Below, piece by piece: positions 35,015-43,812 of a DNA stretch of 64,000 nt; the stretch's first letter is position 1, and each line of letters starts with the position of its first letter. The stretch is from Myceligenerans pegani (GTDB taxonomy: Bacteria > Actinomycetota > Actinomycetes > Actinomycetales > Cellulomonadaceae). The stretch covers positions 1 to 64,000 of the forward strand of contig NZ_JADBGR010000057.1 in NCBI RefSeq assembly GCF_014892515.1, written 5' to 3'. Both the position numbers and the translations under genes were made by a program. The notes beneath the pieces are model-generated. The model saw nothing but the letters and a program-made list of their open reading frames with translations, did not search any database and was not told the origin of the DNA.

Positions 35015-36001
35015 ATGCGCTATCGCACTCTCGACAACGGACACACGTCCTTCGAGGTGTCCACCCTCTGCCTGGGCACCATGTTCATGGGCACCCGCAC
35101 GGACGAGACGACGTCGTTCGCGATCCTGGACCGGTTCGTCGAGGCCGGCGGGACATTCCTCGACACGGCCAACAACTACAACGCGTGGGTCGGTGGCCAC
35201 GGCCGGGACTCCGAGGACGTGATCGGCCGGTGGCTCGCGGCGCGGCCCGAGGCCCGGGACCGGGTCCGCATCGCGACGAAGCTCGGCGCGGCCAAGAAGG
35301 ACCCGGACCTGCCCCTGGCGAACACGCCGCCCACCAACTTCCAGGGGCTGTCGGCCGAGGTGATCGACCGTGAGGCGCGGGAGAGCCTGCGCCACCTGGG
35401 TATCGACCACATCGACGTGCTGTACGGGCACGTCGACGACCGCGAGACTCCGCTCGACGAGACCGTCGGCGCGTTCGGCAAGCTCGTCGACGAGGGGGCG
35501 GTCGGGATTCCGGGCATCTCCAACGTCGCGCTCTGGCGGGTGGTCGAGGCCCGGGAGGTGGCACGCCGGCTCGGCGTCGCGCCGTACGGAGCCGTTCAGC
35601 AGAGCTACTCCTACATGTACCCGGCGCCCCAGCCGATCCGCACCAACTGGGCGAGCCCGGAGCTGCTCGACTACGCCCGTTCGACCGGGGTGGACGGACG
35701 CCCCGGGCTCACCGTCATGGCCTACTCGCCGCTGCACCAGGGCGTCTTCGTCCGTGACGACAAGCCGCTGCGCGACGGCGCGGACAACCCGGCCTCGCGT
35801 GAGCGGATCCGGGTGTTGCGCCAGGTGGCGGGTGAGCTCGGCGTCACGCCCAACCAGCTCGCGCTCGCCTGGCTCCTGGGCGGCGAGGTCCCGGTGGTTC
35901 CGGTGATCGGCGCGTCGAGCGTGGAACAGCTCGACGAGCTCCTGGGGGCGGCGGAGCTCGACCTGGACGACGAGACCCGAGACCGGCTGAACGCGGCCTG
36001 A
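35015..36001 (+). CDS. Aldo/keto reductase
   Basis: A 328-residue NADPH-dependent TIM-barrel oxidoreductase. The start MRYRTLDNGHTSFEVSTLCL is typical, and the catalytic tetrad is visible: D in FLDTANNY, with the Tyr in that motif, K in ATKLG, and H in YGHVDD. The C-terminal NADP pocket has PVIGASSVEQLDELL. AAGGAGGA precedes the ATG at 35015; an upstream in-frame ATG at 34967 falls inside the promoter. The MerR-type promoter suggests induction by an effector or stress. Confidence 0.91.
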   Translation: MRYRTLDNGHTSFEVSTLCLGTMFMGTRTDETTSFAILDRFVEAGGTFLDTANNYNAWVGGHGRDSEDVIGRWLAARPEARDRVRIATKLGAAKKDPDLPLANTPPTNFQGLSAEVIDREARESLRHLGIDHIDVLYGHVDDRETPLDETVGAFGKLVDEGAVGIPGISNVALWRVVEAREVARRLGVAPYGAVQQSYSYMYPAPQPIRTNWASPELLDYARSTGVDGRPGLTVMAYSPLHQGVFVRDDKPLRDGADNPASRERIRVLRQVAGELGVTPNQLALAWLLGGEVPVVPVIGASSVEQLDELLGAAELDLDDETRDRLNAA

Positions 36002-36020
36002 CCCGTCTCCTGACCGACGT

Positions 36021-36076
36021 CGACCACGCCATCTTGGTGGGTGGTTGCGTTCCCATCGATCAAGATGGCGTGGTCG
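36021..36076. repeat. Hairpin with CGACCAC/GTGGTCG ends
   Basis: CGACCACGCCATCTTG (36021-36036) and CAAGATGGCGTGGTCG (36061-36076) are perfect 16-bp inverted repeats with a 24-base loop. The hairpin lies between the convergent aldo/keto reductase and thiamine-binding-type genes. It can act as a terminator; its ends resemble those of other hairpins in this window. Confidence 0.85.
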
Positions 36077-36158
36077 GTGGCCGCGCGGAACGGCGTGGTC
36101 GCGCGACGGGTCGACGGCCTGTGGGTCAGGCGTGGTGGGCCAGGGTGGTGGGGCTGGG

Positions 36159-36482
36159 TCAGCTGTGGCCCAGGGACTGGTCGTCGGCGGCCAGCTTTTC
36201 CTCGACGCGGGCGACCTTGCTGTCGATCTGGCCCGGCTCGGCGCCGGGTCGGATGTCGGCCTTGACGACGAGCGAGGTGCGGTGGCCGCCGGCCGCGACG
36301 GCGTCGGTCGCGGCCTTGATGACGGGCATCACCTCGTCCCACTCGCCCTCGATCTCGGTGAACATCGAGGTGGTGCGGTTCGGCAGGCCGGATTCCCGCA
36401 CGATGCGGACCGCTTCGGCCACGGCGGCGGAGACGGATTCGCTTCCGGTCATCGGAGCAACGGAGAACGCGAAGAGAGCCAT
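36159..36482 (-). CDS. MTH1187/DUF77 thiamine-binding-type protein
   Basis: A 107-residue protein of the MTH1187/YkoF-like family. It begins MALFAFSVAPMTGSESVSAA and contains RESGLPNRTTSMFTEIEGEW and RTSLVVKADIRPG, all typical. Some members bind thiamine or its precursors. The ATG at 36482 is used; an ATG three codons upstream (36491) is an alternative. It is transcribed towards the aldo/keto reductase gene and diverges from cofD. Confidence 0.82.
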   Translation of the reverse strand: MALFAFSVAPMTGSESVSAAVAEAVRIVRESGLPNRTTSMFTEIEGEWDEVMPVIKAATDAVAAGGHRTSLVVKADIRPGAEPGQIDSKVARVEEKLAADDQSLGHS

Positions 36483-36565
36483 GCGATCCATCGTGGCACG
36501 GGAGGGGCCGGCATGGGCCGTCCGACCGGCCGAGCCACTCGCACCGGCAGGCGTGGTCGGTCCGA

Positions 36566-36605
36566 TGTCGTGAAGTCGGTCGCTCGGGGGACCGACTTCA
36601 CGACA
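36566..36605. repeat. Hairpin sharing its core with 49826-49879
   Basis: TGTCGTGAAGTCGGTC and GACCGACTTCACGACA are perfect 16-bp inverted repeats with an 8-base loop. The core plus loop (GTCGTGAAGTCGGTCGCTCG) matches the hairpin downstream of dacB at 18 of 20 positions, so this is a dispersed repeat. It lies between divergently transcribed genes, which argues against a simple terminator. Confidence 0.85.
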
Positions 36606-36672
36606 AGCCGCCGACTGCTCGACACGCTGCCGACCGCATCGGCGGCTCGCGCGGGCGCATAGGCTCGACCCC

Positions 36673-37680
36673 GTGGAACGAGTGACTCTCCTGGCCGGCG
36701 GGGTCGGCGGTGCCCGCCTCGCGCACGGTCTCGACCTGGCGTTGCGACCGTCGTTCGACGAGCCGACGCCGGGCACCAACCCTGCGGGCCCCCGCCACCC
36801 GGAATCCGGGCAAGCGGCGAGCAGCCGCCACCCCCTCACCGTCGTCGTGAACGTCGGCGACGACACCGAGCTGCACGGCTTGTGGGTATCCCCCGACATC
36901 GACACCGTCCTGTACACGCTCGCCGGACTGAACGACGAGGAGCGCGGCTGGGGACTGCGCGGGGAGTCGTACGCGACGCTCGAACAGATGGCGCGGCTCG
37001 GCGAGGACACCTGGTTCACGCTCGGCGACAGAGATCTCGCGACGCACATCGTGCGGACGGCCCGGCTGCGCTCCGGCACGCCGTTGTCGGAGGTGACGGC
37101 GCAGGTCGCGCGGTCGCTGGGGGTGCGGCCGACCATCGTGCCCGTCACCGACGACCCATTGGCCACGATGGTCGACACGCCCTCGGGCCGGCTCGGCTTC
37201 CAGGAGTACTTCGTAGGTCACCAGCACGCCGACGAGGTGCTCGCGCTCCACTTCGAGGGTGCGGAGGTGGCGCGTCCCGCGCCGGGGGTGATCGACGCGC
37301 TGCGCGACGCCGAGCTGGTGCTGCTCGCGCCGTCGAACCCGTTCCTGTCGATCGACCCGGTGCTCGTGGTGCCCGGCGTACGCGAGGCATTGACCGGGAC
37401 CGCCGCACGTCGCATCGCCGTCAGCCCCATCGTGGGCGGCGCGGCGATCAAGGGGCCGGCCGCGCAGATCCTGGAGTCACTGGGCCATGAGGTGTCGGCC
37501 CTGGGGGTGGCCCGGCTCTACACCGGGCTGGTCGACCTCATGTGCATCGACGAGCGCGACGTCCACCTCGCGGACCCGATCGCGGACCTCGGGTTCGAGG
37601 TCATGGTCACCGACACGATCATGGGCAGTCCCCAGGGCCGGGAACGGCTCGCGCGGGAGTTGCTCGGGAATCCGGCGTGA
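36673..37680 (+). CDS. cofD: 2-phospho-L-lactate transferase
   Basis: Joins the lactyl (or phosphoenolpyruvyl) nucleotide to the deazaflavin Fo in coenzyme F420 synthesis; the actinobacterial name is FbiA. The 335-residue protein begins VTLLAGGVGGARLAHGLDLA and contains VVVNVGDDTELHGLWVSPD, LAPSNPFLSIDPVL and VSPIVGGAAIKGPA, all family signatures. TAGGCT lies 7 bases before the GTG, indicating a leaderless mRNA. An insertion near residues 30-55 (Pro/Gly-rich) is unusual. The stop overlaps the cofC start (GTGA). No fbiB is adjacent. Confidence 0.94.
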   Translation: MERVTLLAGGVGGARLAHGLDLALRPSFDEPTPGTNPAGPRHPESGQAASSRHPLTVVVNVGDDTELHGLWVSPDIDTVLYTLAGLNDEERGWGLRGESYATLEQMARLGEDTWFTLGDRDLATHIVRTARLRSGTPLSEVTAQVARSLGVRPTIVPVTDDPLATMVDTPSGRLGFQEYFVGHQHADEVLALHFEGAEVARPAPGVIDALRDAELVLLAPSNPFLSIDPVLVVPGVREALTGTAARRIAVSPIVGGAAIKGPAAQILESLGHEVSALGVARLYTGLVDLMCIDERDVHLADPIADLGFEVMVTDTIMGSPQGRERLARELLGNPA

Positions 37681-38714
37681 AGCCTCACGAGATCCCGGAA
37701 GGCGGCGCCCGTCGCCTGGTGGAGCCGGCGGCAGGCGCCGCCGGACAGACCGTCCCGGTCGCGGACCCCCGTAGCGCGACGTTCCAGGCGGCGTCAGCTG
37801 CCGATCCGGGCGTCGCGGCCATGGATTCCCATGGTCCGGTGGTCCAGCCGGCGCCCGACGCCGATCCGGGCGTCCGGGCCACGGGCGTGACCGCCGTCGT
37901 TCCCTTGCGCGACGGCGTCTCCGGCAAGTCCCGCCTCGCCTCCGTCCTGGACGACGACGCCCGCCGCGCCCTGATCACCGTGCTGGCCCAGCACGTGGTC
38001 GGCACGCTGCTGGCGACGCCGCAGGTGGACGGTGTCGTGGTGGTCACGGCGGATGCCCCGTTCGCACGTTCGGCGCTCGGCGAGCTGTCCGACGTCGGAC
38101 ACCTGGCGTTCCTGGCTCAGCCCACGGACCGGCCGGGGCTGAACGCCGCGCTGGACGCGGCCCGGGAGGCCATCGGATCGCGCCTGCCGGAGACAGCGCC
38201 CGGCGGCATCGACGTCGCGCCTGGCGGCGCCCCCACTCCCCACGCCCTGCTCGTCGCCCACGCCGATCTCCCCGCCCTCACCCCGGGCGACATCACGGAC
38301 CTGGTGATGCCGGCGGCCGGGCATGCGAGCCGTCGGCGCCCCGAGCGCCCGGCCACCCGGCATCCGGCCGGCCGTGCGTCATCGGATCCGGCCGACCGTC
38401 CGGCACCGGCATCGGGCGGTGATGCGCCTTCGGGCAGGCCGCACGCCGCCGACGTCGTGATCGCGACCGATCGAATGGGGCAGGGCACGAATCTGCTGCT
38501 CCTGAGGCCAGGCGCGGAACATGAGTTCCGCTTCCGGTTCGGGCCGGCGAGCCGCGCCGCCCACGAGGCCGAGGCCGCGCGACTGGGCCTGCGGGCGGTG
38601 ACGATCAGCAGCCCGGGCACCGCCGTCGACCTCGACACGGTCGACGACTGGAACGAGCTCCCCGCCGCCGTCCGCTCCGCCGTCGGCCGCTACGCCCGAT
38701 TCCCGTCCCCGTGA
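37677..38714 (+). CDS. cofC: 2-phospho-L-lactate guanylyltransferase
   Basis: Makes the activated nucleotide donor for CofD; the actinobacterial name is FbiD. The catalytic core begins at about residue 70 (TAVVPLRDGVSGKSRLA) and contains LLVAHADLPALTPGDI and TDRMGQGTNLLLLRPG. At 345 residues it is well above the ~210 usual for the family. The excess is an N-terminal Ala/Pro-rich extension of about 68 residues with an internal duplication (ADPGV repeated), and an Arg/Pro/Ala insertion of about 45 residues after ITDLVMPAAGHAS. The GTG start overlaps the cofD stop. Confidence 0.88.
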   Translation: MKPHEIPEGGARRLVEPAAGAAGQTVPVADPRSATFQAASAADPGVAAMDSHGPVVQPAPDADPGVRATGVTAVVPLRDGVSGKSRLASVLDDDARRALITVLAQHVVGTLLATPQVDGVVVVTADAPFARSALGELSDVGHLAFLAQPTDRPGLNAALDAAREAIGSRLPETAPGGIDVAPGGAPTPHALLVAHADLPALTPGDITDLVMPAAGHASRRRPERPATRHPAGRASSDPADRPAPASGGDAPSGRPHAADVVIATDRMGQGTNLLLLRPGAEHEFRFRFGPASRAAHEAEAARLGLRAVTISSPGTAVDLDTVDDWNELPAAVRSAVGRYARFPSP

Positions 38715-38867
38715 GGGATCCGGGGCGAGGACGGGGTCGGCGAGGGCATCCGCGTGCTGGGGAAGATCGCGGGCTGAGGTATCGGCTCGCCGGGCCCATT
38801 CCCTACTGAGGGCAACTCCAGTAACGTGGCCCCTGCCCACTCGCCTCACTGCCGAGGAGATGCTCGC

Positions 38868-40088
38868 ATGGCCACGCGCTCACGGATCCTGCCCGCTCTC
38901 GCCGCCACGACGCTGCTGCTCACGGGCTCGGCGGTGCCCGCACACGCCGATCCGCCGCCGCGGGAGGTGCTGTTCGTCGCGAACAACTGGGACGGCACGG
39001 CGTCGGTGGTCACGTCGGACGCGTCGCTCTCGCCGGTCGGCGAGCTGAACGTCATCCCGGACCGGGCCGAGCGGATGGCCGAGATCCGCCGGAACCCGAT
39101 CTGGCTGGCGTTCTTCCTCGGTATCCGCGAGACCGTCGGCGAGGGGCACGACCAGTTCGCCGACGACATGTACTCGACCCCGGACGGGTCCGCCGTCGTC
39201 GTGTCCCGGCCGAGTTTCGCCGACGTCGTCTCGATCGACGTCCGCAGCGGCCAGATCAACTGGCGGTTCCGGGTCGACGGCTACCGGTCCGACCACATGG
39301 CGCTGTCCCCGGACGGTACCCGCGTCGCCGTGTCCGCCTCGACGGGCAACCGCGTGCACGTGCTCGACGTCGCCACCGGCGCGGAGCTCGGTTCCTTCCC
39401 GACCGGCGACAAGCCGCACGAGAACGTCTTCACCGCCGACGGTCACATCTGGAACATGTCGATCGGCGAGGTGAACAACGCCCTCGACGCGCCCTGGCTC
39501 GACTTCACCAAGGGCGACCGCGTCATCACCGTCGCCGACGCCACCACGTTCGACGTCGTCCGCGAGATCGACATGCGCGACCGGCTCGACGACTTCGGCC
39601 TCCCGGCCGGCGCGGGCTGGTCCGACGCCGTGCGGCCCGCCGCGTTCAGCCCCGACGAGTCCACGCTCTACTTCCAGACCTCCTTCTACCACGGCTTCTT
39701 CGAGTACGACGTCGCCTCGGACACGATCACCCGGCAGCACACCCTCCCGGAGAGGTTCGACGGCGGCCGCACCGACATGGTCAACGACTCGCGACACCAC
39801 GGCCTGACCATGGAGCCGAGCGGCGAGCACCTGTGCGTGGCCGGGACCATGGACGACTACGCGGTGATCGTGGACCGGGAGACGTTCGCCGAAGGGCCAC
39901 TCGTCACCGTCGACAAGCCGTACTGGGCCACCGTGACCGGCGACGGGGGCGCCTGCGTGGTGTCGGAGTCGGGCGCGGACCAGGTGACGGCGATCGACTT
40001 CGCCACGGGCGAGAAGATCGGCTCCACACCGGTCGGCGACCACCCCCAGCGGGTGCGCCTGGGCCACGTCCCGGCGGACTGGTCCTGA
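38868..40088 (+). CDS. Secreted YncE-like beta-propeller protein
   Basis: A 406-residue protein with a cleavable signal peptide (about 1-25, ending AVPAHA|D) and repeated beta-propeller blades of the YVTN/YncE type, for example MALSPDGTRVAVSASTGNRV then HVLDVATGAELGSFPTGDKPHE. Such proteins often act as binding scaffolds or redox partners outside the membrane; no catalytic motif stands out. GAGGAGAT precedes the ATG at 38868. Function unknown. Confidence 0.78.
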   Translation: MATRSRILPALAATTLLLTGSAVPAHADPPPREVLFVANNWDGTASVVTSDASLSPVGELNVIPDRAERMAEIRRNPIWLAFFLGIRETVGEGHDQFADDMYSTPDGSAVVVSRPSFADVVSIDVRSGQINWRFRVDGYRSDHMALSPDGTRVAVSASTGNRVHVLDVATGAELGSFPTGDKPHENVFTADGHIWNMSIGEVNNALDAPWLDFTKGDRVITVADATTFDVVREIDMRDRLDDFGLPAGAGWSDAVRPAAFSPDESTLYFQTSFYHGFFEYDVASDTITRQHTLPERFDGGRTDMVNDSRHHGLTMEPSGEHLCVAGTMDDYAVIVDRETFAEGPLVTVDKPYWATVTGDGGACVVSESGADQVTAIDFATGEKIGSTPVGDHPQRVRLGHVPADWS

Positions 40089-40219
40089 ACAGCCGGCCCC
40101 ACTCGCCGGAGTGCCGGGGGCAGCGCACCGGCGGCACCGCGCTGCCCCCGGCTCTCGGCGGTCCGGCTCCGGCGGGCTGCCCCCGGACGGACCGGCTCTC
40201 GGGCAGATAGGTTGGCCGC

Positions 40220-41179
40220 ATGCTCGCCGCGTCCGTGACCTCGTTCTCGCCCGACAGTCCGCTCGACGGGTTGGAGGTGGGCGATGCTCCCGAACCCGTG
40301 ACCCCGGAGCACTGGACCACGGTCGACGTGCGCGCGGCGAGTCTCAACCACCACGACGTCTGGTCCCTGCGCGGCGTCGGGCTGCGCGAGGAGCAGCTCC
40401 CGATGATCCTCGGGACCGACGCGGCGGGCGTCGCGCCCGACGGCACCGAGGTCATCGTGCACGGTGTGATCGGCGCGGACGGGCACGGCGTCGGGCCGCG
40501 GGAGCGCCGCACGCTCCTGAGCGAGCACCACCCGGGCACGCTGGCGGAGCGGGTCGCCGTCCCGGCGGCGAACCTGATCCCCAAGCCTGCCGGCCTCTCG
40601 TTCGAGGAGGCCGCGTGCCTCCCGGTGTCGTGGCTCACCGCCTACACCATGCTGTTCACCGCCGGTGGTCTCGCCCCGGGCAACAGCGTCCTGATCCAGG
40701 GCGCCGGCGGCGGCGTGTCCACGGCGGCCGTCCTGCTGGGGGTCGCCGCCGGCCTTGAGGTGTTCGTGACCTCCCGCTCCGCGGAGAAGCGTGAGCGGGC
40801 GCTGTCCCTCGGCGCCGCCGCGGCGGTGGCCCCGGGCGAGCGCCTGCCCCAGCGGGTCGACGTCGTACTGGAGTCCGTCGGGCAGGCGACCTGGAAGCAC
40901 TCGGTGCGCTCGGTCCGGCCGGGCGGCACGATCGCGGTATGCGGGGCAACATCGGGCGACGCGCCTCCCGCCGAGCTGACCAGGATCTTCTTCCAGGAGA
41001 TCCGCATCCAGGGCGTCACCATGGGCACCCGCGACGACCTGGCCGCTCTCGCCAACTTCGTGTCCACCCAGGACATCAAGCCCCTGATCGACTCGGTTCA
41101 CCCACTGCAGAACACCCAGGAAGCCATGGCGAGGCTCCTCTCGGGCGCCCAGTTCGGCAAGGTCGTCATCACGGTGTAG
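40220..41179 (+). CDS. Zinc-free MDR-family oxidoreductase
   Basis: A 319-residue medium-chain dehydrogenase/reductase of the quinone-oxidoreductase type. It shows RAASLNHHDVWSLRG, the NAD(P)-binding GAGGGVSTAAVLLGVAAG and GTIAVCGATSG, but not the full cysteine set of a structural zinc site. TAGGTT lies 6 bases before the ATG, suggesting a leaderless mRNA. It is convergent with the nuclease-like gene, only 17 bases apart, with a small GGTTC/GAACC hairpin (41193-41206). Substrate unknown. Confidence 0.87.
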   Translation: MLAASVTSFSPDSPLDGLEVGDAPEPVTPEHWTTVDVRAASLNHHDVWSLRGVGLREEQLPMILGTDAAGVAPDGTEVIVHGVIGADGHGVGPRERRTLLSEHHPGTLAERVAVPAANLIPKPAGLSFEEAACLPVSWLTAYTMLFTAGGLAPGNSVLIQGAGGGVSTAAVLLGVAAGLEVFVTSRSAEKRERALSLGAAAAVAPGERLPQRVDVVLESVGQATWKHSVRSVRPGGTIAVCGATSGDAPPAELTRIFFQEIRIQGVTMGTRDDLAALANFVSTQDIKPLIDSVHPLQNTQEAMARLLSGAQFGKVVITV

Positions 41180-41196
41180 GTGGTCGACGAAAGGGT

Positions 41197-43422
41197 TCAG
41201 ACGAACCGCTGCTGGAAGGCCTCCGTCAGGCTCGGCCCCTGCTCGCCCACCCTCCACACGCTCCAGCCGTCGGCCGTGTACGACCCGGAGGCCGCCGTCG
41301 CCGCCGTGTCGGGGTGGCGGTACTGGCCGCCGTCGGCGAGCTCGATCACGCCGTTCGGGTGGAGGACCGCCTCGTGGTGCTGGTTGCGGCGGGGCCGGGA
41401 CCAGACGATGCGCGTCGGCGCACCGAAGCTGCGGGCCAGCGCCTCCAGGTCCGGGTCCTCCTCCTCGTCGAACAGGCCGGGCGTGTTCGCGCGGATGCTC
41501 TCGTCCGACGGGACGGGAGGGATCTGCGCCTCGGGAGCCTGCCCCGGGAAGGGAGGCTGCGCGGAGGGCGCAGGCGGCAGGTAGCCCGCCTGCGGGTCCG
41601 GGTACTCCGGCTGCCCGATCGCCCCGGCCTGCGGCGGGCCGAAGCTCGGGTCCGCGGACCAGTCGTACACCTGCTCCTGCCCGGCGGCACCGGCGAACGC
41701 GGCTTCCTGACCGTACCCGGCGTCCGGCGTGTATCCGGACTCCTGCCACTGGCTGTCGATGACGGGAGGCTCGAACGGCGCCGAGTCGATCGGCCCGACG
41801 GCACCGCTCGGGTGCCCTGACTCGAACGACGGGAAGACCGGCTCCTGGGCCGCGGACGCGGGCGGAGAGGCGAACGGCTCTGCCGGGGCCGACGACACCG
41901 GGGCGGAATACCCGCCGTCCGGGTACGGTGCCGGCTGCCAGAGATTCTCCTCCGCGGGCGCGGCGGACAGGCCCGGGGCGGGCGCCTCGGCCGCGGGGGG
42001 CGGCGGCACCGGGGAGTGCGCGGTGAACGCTCCGCCCGCCAGGGCCGGCGCGTCGTCGCCGAAGAGTGGGGCAGGGCCGGGTTCGGGCAGGTCGGGGACC
42101 TGCGGGGCCGAGTCGATCGGTGCCGGCGACGGCGCGGAGTCCTCGGCGAGCGCGGCAGGCCGCTCGTCCGGCGCCGACGCGAACCGGTCCTTGCGCGAGC
42201 GCCGTCGCACCGGGGCCTGCGCCGGCTTCGGGACGCGTGGAAGCGTGTCCGACGACGGCGCCGACGGGTCGGGCTCGCCGGCGGGCGCCGGCGCCGGGGC
42301 GGGCATCGGGACCGGCGCGGAGGCCTGGGGCGACGGGCTCGGGGCGTCCCGGCCGGGGCGTCCCGAGGAGAGCGGCATGGGCGTGGACCCGCTCGACGGT
42401 GCCGCCGCGTCCCGCTCGGCCATCGCGCGCCGCGCGGAGCGGCTCGGGGGGAGGGGACGGCCGTTGTCGGAACCCGGCGCGTTCTCCGCGCCCGTCGCCG
42501 ACGGCGTCTCACCGCCCCGGGCGAGCGACCGACGCAGCCCGCGGGCCGGATTCTTGCCCCGGCCCGCCACCGGGGCCGGCGTCGGCTCCGAGATCGGCGG
42601 CCTCGCGGACTCGGCCGGGCCGACCGGCGACTGACGGGCCGGCCTCGACTCGTGCGCGACCACGGGCAGCTTCCCCGTGAGCGCGTACCCGACCTTGACG
42701 CCCTCGGCGAAGGGGTCGGCGTCCGCGCTCTGCGAGCGTGAGGTGAACATCGGCGCGGATGCGACGGGTTCGGGCGTCACGTGCTCCGGTTCGTTCCCCC
42801 GGGTGATCGAGCCCCGATCTGCCTGGCGGGGCGACGGCAACCCCGGGGGGACGTGGATGACCAGGGGGGACACGTCGAGGAAGCGGCGTCCGTCGTCGGA
42901 CTTGACCACGTCCATCTTCAGCACCTCCACCGGCATGGTGGGCTGGCGGAGGAAGTCGACGGCGTTGAGGATCTCCTGGGGCGCGTTCTGGCAGATGATG
43001 ATGAGGCGCGCGCCGCTCCCGCCCCCCGTGCTGCTCGATTTCGTGATCGGGACGCTGTCGTAGAACTCGGCGACGTCGTGCGCGAAGCTGTGCTGCCCGC
43101 CGTGGTACCGCGCGGCCAGCTCGCCCCGCGTGAGGCGGCCGGCGGCGCCGGCGTGGTCGAGAGCGCGGGTCAGCGTCGACTTGTCGAGGTCCCCGACCAG
43201 TTCCACCACGACCGGCAGGCCGGAGGCGTCGAGCGCCAGGAGGTGTGGCTCGTCGGGCCCGGAGCCCTGGGCGACCGGGAACACCTGCTCGCCGAGGAGG
43301 CCGTCGATGTGCGACTCGACCACGCGATGCGCGGAGGTGTGGACACCCGGCTCGCCACCGGCGCCGTTCCCCGAGCTCTGCACGAGGAAGGGCCGCGTGG
43401 CGTCGACCTCGAACAGTGGCAT
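41197..43422 (-). CDS. Nuclease-like/RAMA-like long-linker protein
   Basis: A 741-residue protein of three parts. The N-terminus (about 25-210) resembles a PD-(D/E)xK nuclease fold: LLALDASGLPVVVELVGDLD has the D-x8-E spacing, but the expected lysine after E-x is valine, so cutting is doubtful. A ~450-residue Pro/Ala/Ser-rich disordered linker follows. The C-terminus (about 665-741) resembles the RAMA domain found in restriction-modification proteins: HHEAVLHPNGVIELADGG, then YRHPDTAATAASGSYTADGW and W. The ATG at 43422 is chosen for homology-like onset. No methylase is adjacent. Confidence 0.6.
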   Translation of the reverse strand: MPLFEVDATRPFLVQSSGNGAGGEPGVHTSAHRVVESHIDGLLGEQVFPVAQGSGPDEPHLLALDASGLPVVVELVGDLDKSTLTRALDHAGAAGRLTRGELAARYHGGQHSFAHDVAEFYDSVPITKSSSTGGGSGARLIIICQNAPQEILNAVDFLRQPTMPVEVLKMDVVKSDDGRRFLDVSPLVIHVPPGLPSPRQADRGSITRGNEPEHVTPEPVASAPMFTSRSQSADADPFAEGVKVGYALTGKLPVVAHESRPARQSPVGPAESARPPISEPTPAPVAGRGKNPARGLRRSLARGGETPSATGAENAPGSDNGRPLPPSRSARRAMAERDAAAPSSGSTPMPLSSGRPGRDAPSPSPQASAPVPMPAPAPAPAGEPDPSAPSSDTLPRVPKPAQAPVRRRSRKDRFASAPDERPAALAEDSAPSPAPIDSAPQVPDLPEPGPAPLFGDDAPALAGGAFTAHSPVPPPPAAEAPAPGLSAAPAEENLWQPAPYPDGGYSAPVSSAPAEPFASPPASAAQEPVFPSFESGHPSGAVGPIDSAPFEPPVIDSQWQESGYTPDAGYGQEAAFAGAAGQEQVYDWSADPSFGPPQAGAIGQPEYPDPQAGYLPPAPSAQPPFPGQAPEAQIPPVPSDESIRANTPGLFDEEEDPDLEALARSFGAPTRIVWSRPRRNQHHEAVLHPNGVIELADGGQYRHPDTAATAASGSYTADGWSVWRVGEQGPSLTEAFQQRFV

Positions 43423-43705
43423 AGCGGCGTTCCCCCGGATCCTCGGCCATGGTCCCGATGACCACGGTCCGCTAGATCTTACGGCGCGTGCTGTGGTGAC
43501 TTGAAACACGTCTCGGTGAAGGTCCCGTGACTCTTGTCACCACCGTGCGGCGCTCGTAACTCCTGGACCATGGCCCCGTCGTCGCGATGCTATGCCCTCG
43601 GTTCCGGGCACGCTCCTGCCGACCGTGAACCTGCTGAGTCGGCGCGCGTGGTGCCGATGCGCGCGGTGTCGACACCGCCGCGTCGGTGCCCGCCGTGCGG
43701 ACGCT

Positions 43706-43760
43706 CGCCGTGCCGACGTCCGCCGTGCCGACGTCCGCCGTGCCGACGTCCGCCGTGCCG
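43706..43760. repeat. 15-bp tandem repeat
   Basis: CGCCGTGCCGACGTC occurs three times in succession (43706-43750), plus a partial fourth copy of 10 bases that runs into the neighbouring hairpin. Confidence 0.85.
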
Positions 43761-43786
43761 CCCGGCATGCAGGTACCGGGCGGCAC
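43755..43786 (-). terminator. Terminator of VOC-family gene
   Basis: GTGCCGCCCGG and CCGGGCGGCAC pair perfectly over 11 bp with a 10-base loop, 27 bases beyond the VOC gene stop. There is no U tract, as is common in actinobacteria. Confidence 0.7.
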
Positions 43787-43812
43787 GACGGGGTCCTGCG
43801 GGGCGAGAGCCG

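Larger units (their letters stand above)
43423..43812. other. 390-bp spacer: promoter, tandem repeat, hairpin
   Basis: No gene is supported here. On the minus strand TAAGAT (43476-43481), with TTCAAG 18 bases upstream (43500-43505), is a likely promoter for the nuclease-like gene. Further along lie a 15-bp tandem repeat (43706-43760) and a terminator for the VOC gene (43755-43786). The rest is unremarkable. Confidence 0.6.

Noticed and set aside
36033-36662. Open frames covering the 36.0-36.6 kb spacer on the plus strand
   Set aside because: They run antisense through the thiamine-binding-type gene and across two hairpins.
43423-43812. Small genes in the 390-bp spacer
   Set aside because: The open frames there arise from the 15-bp tandem repeat and lack ribosome sites and coding-type composition.
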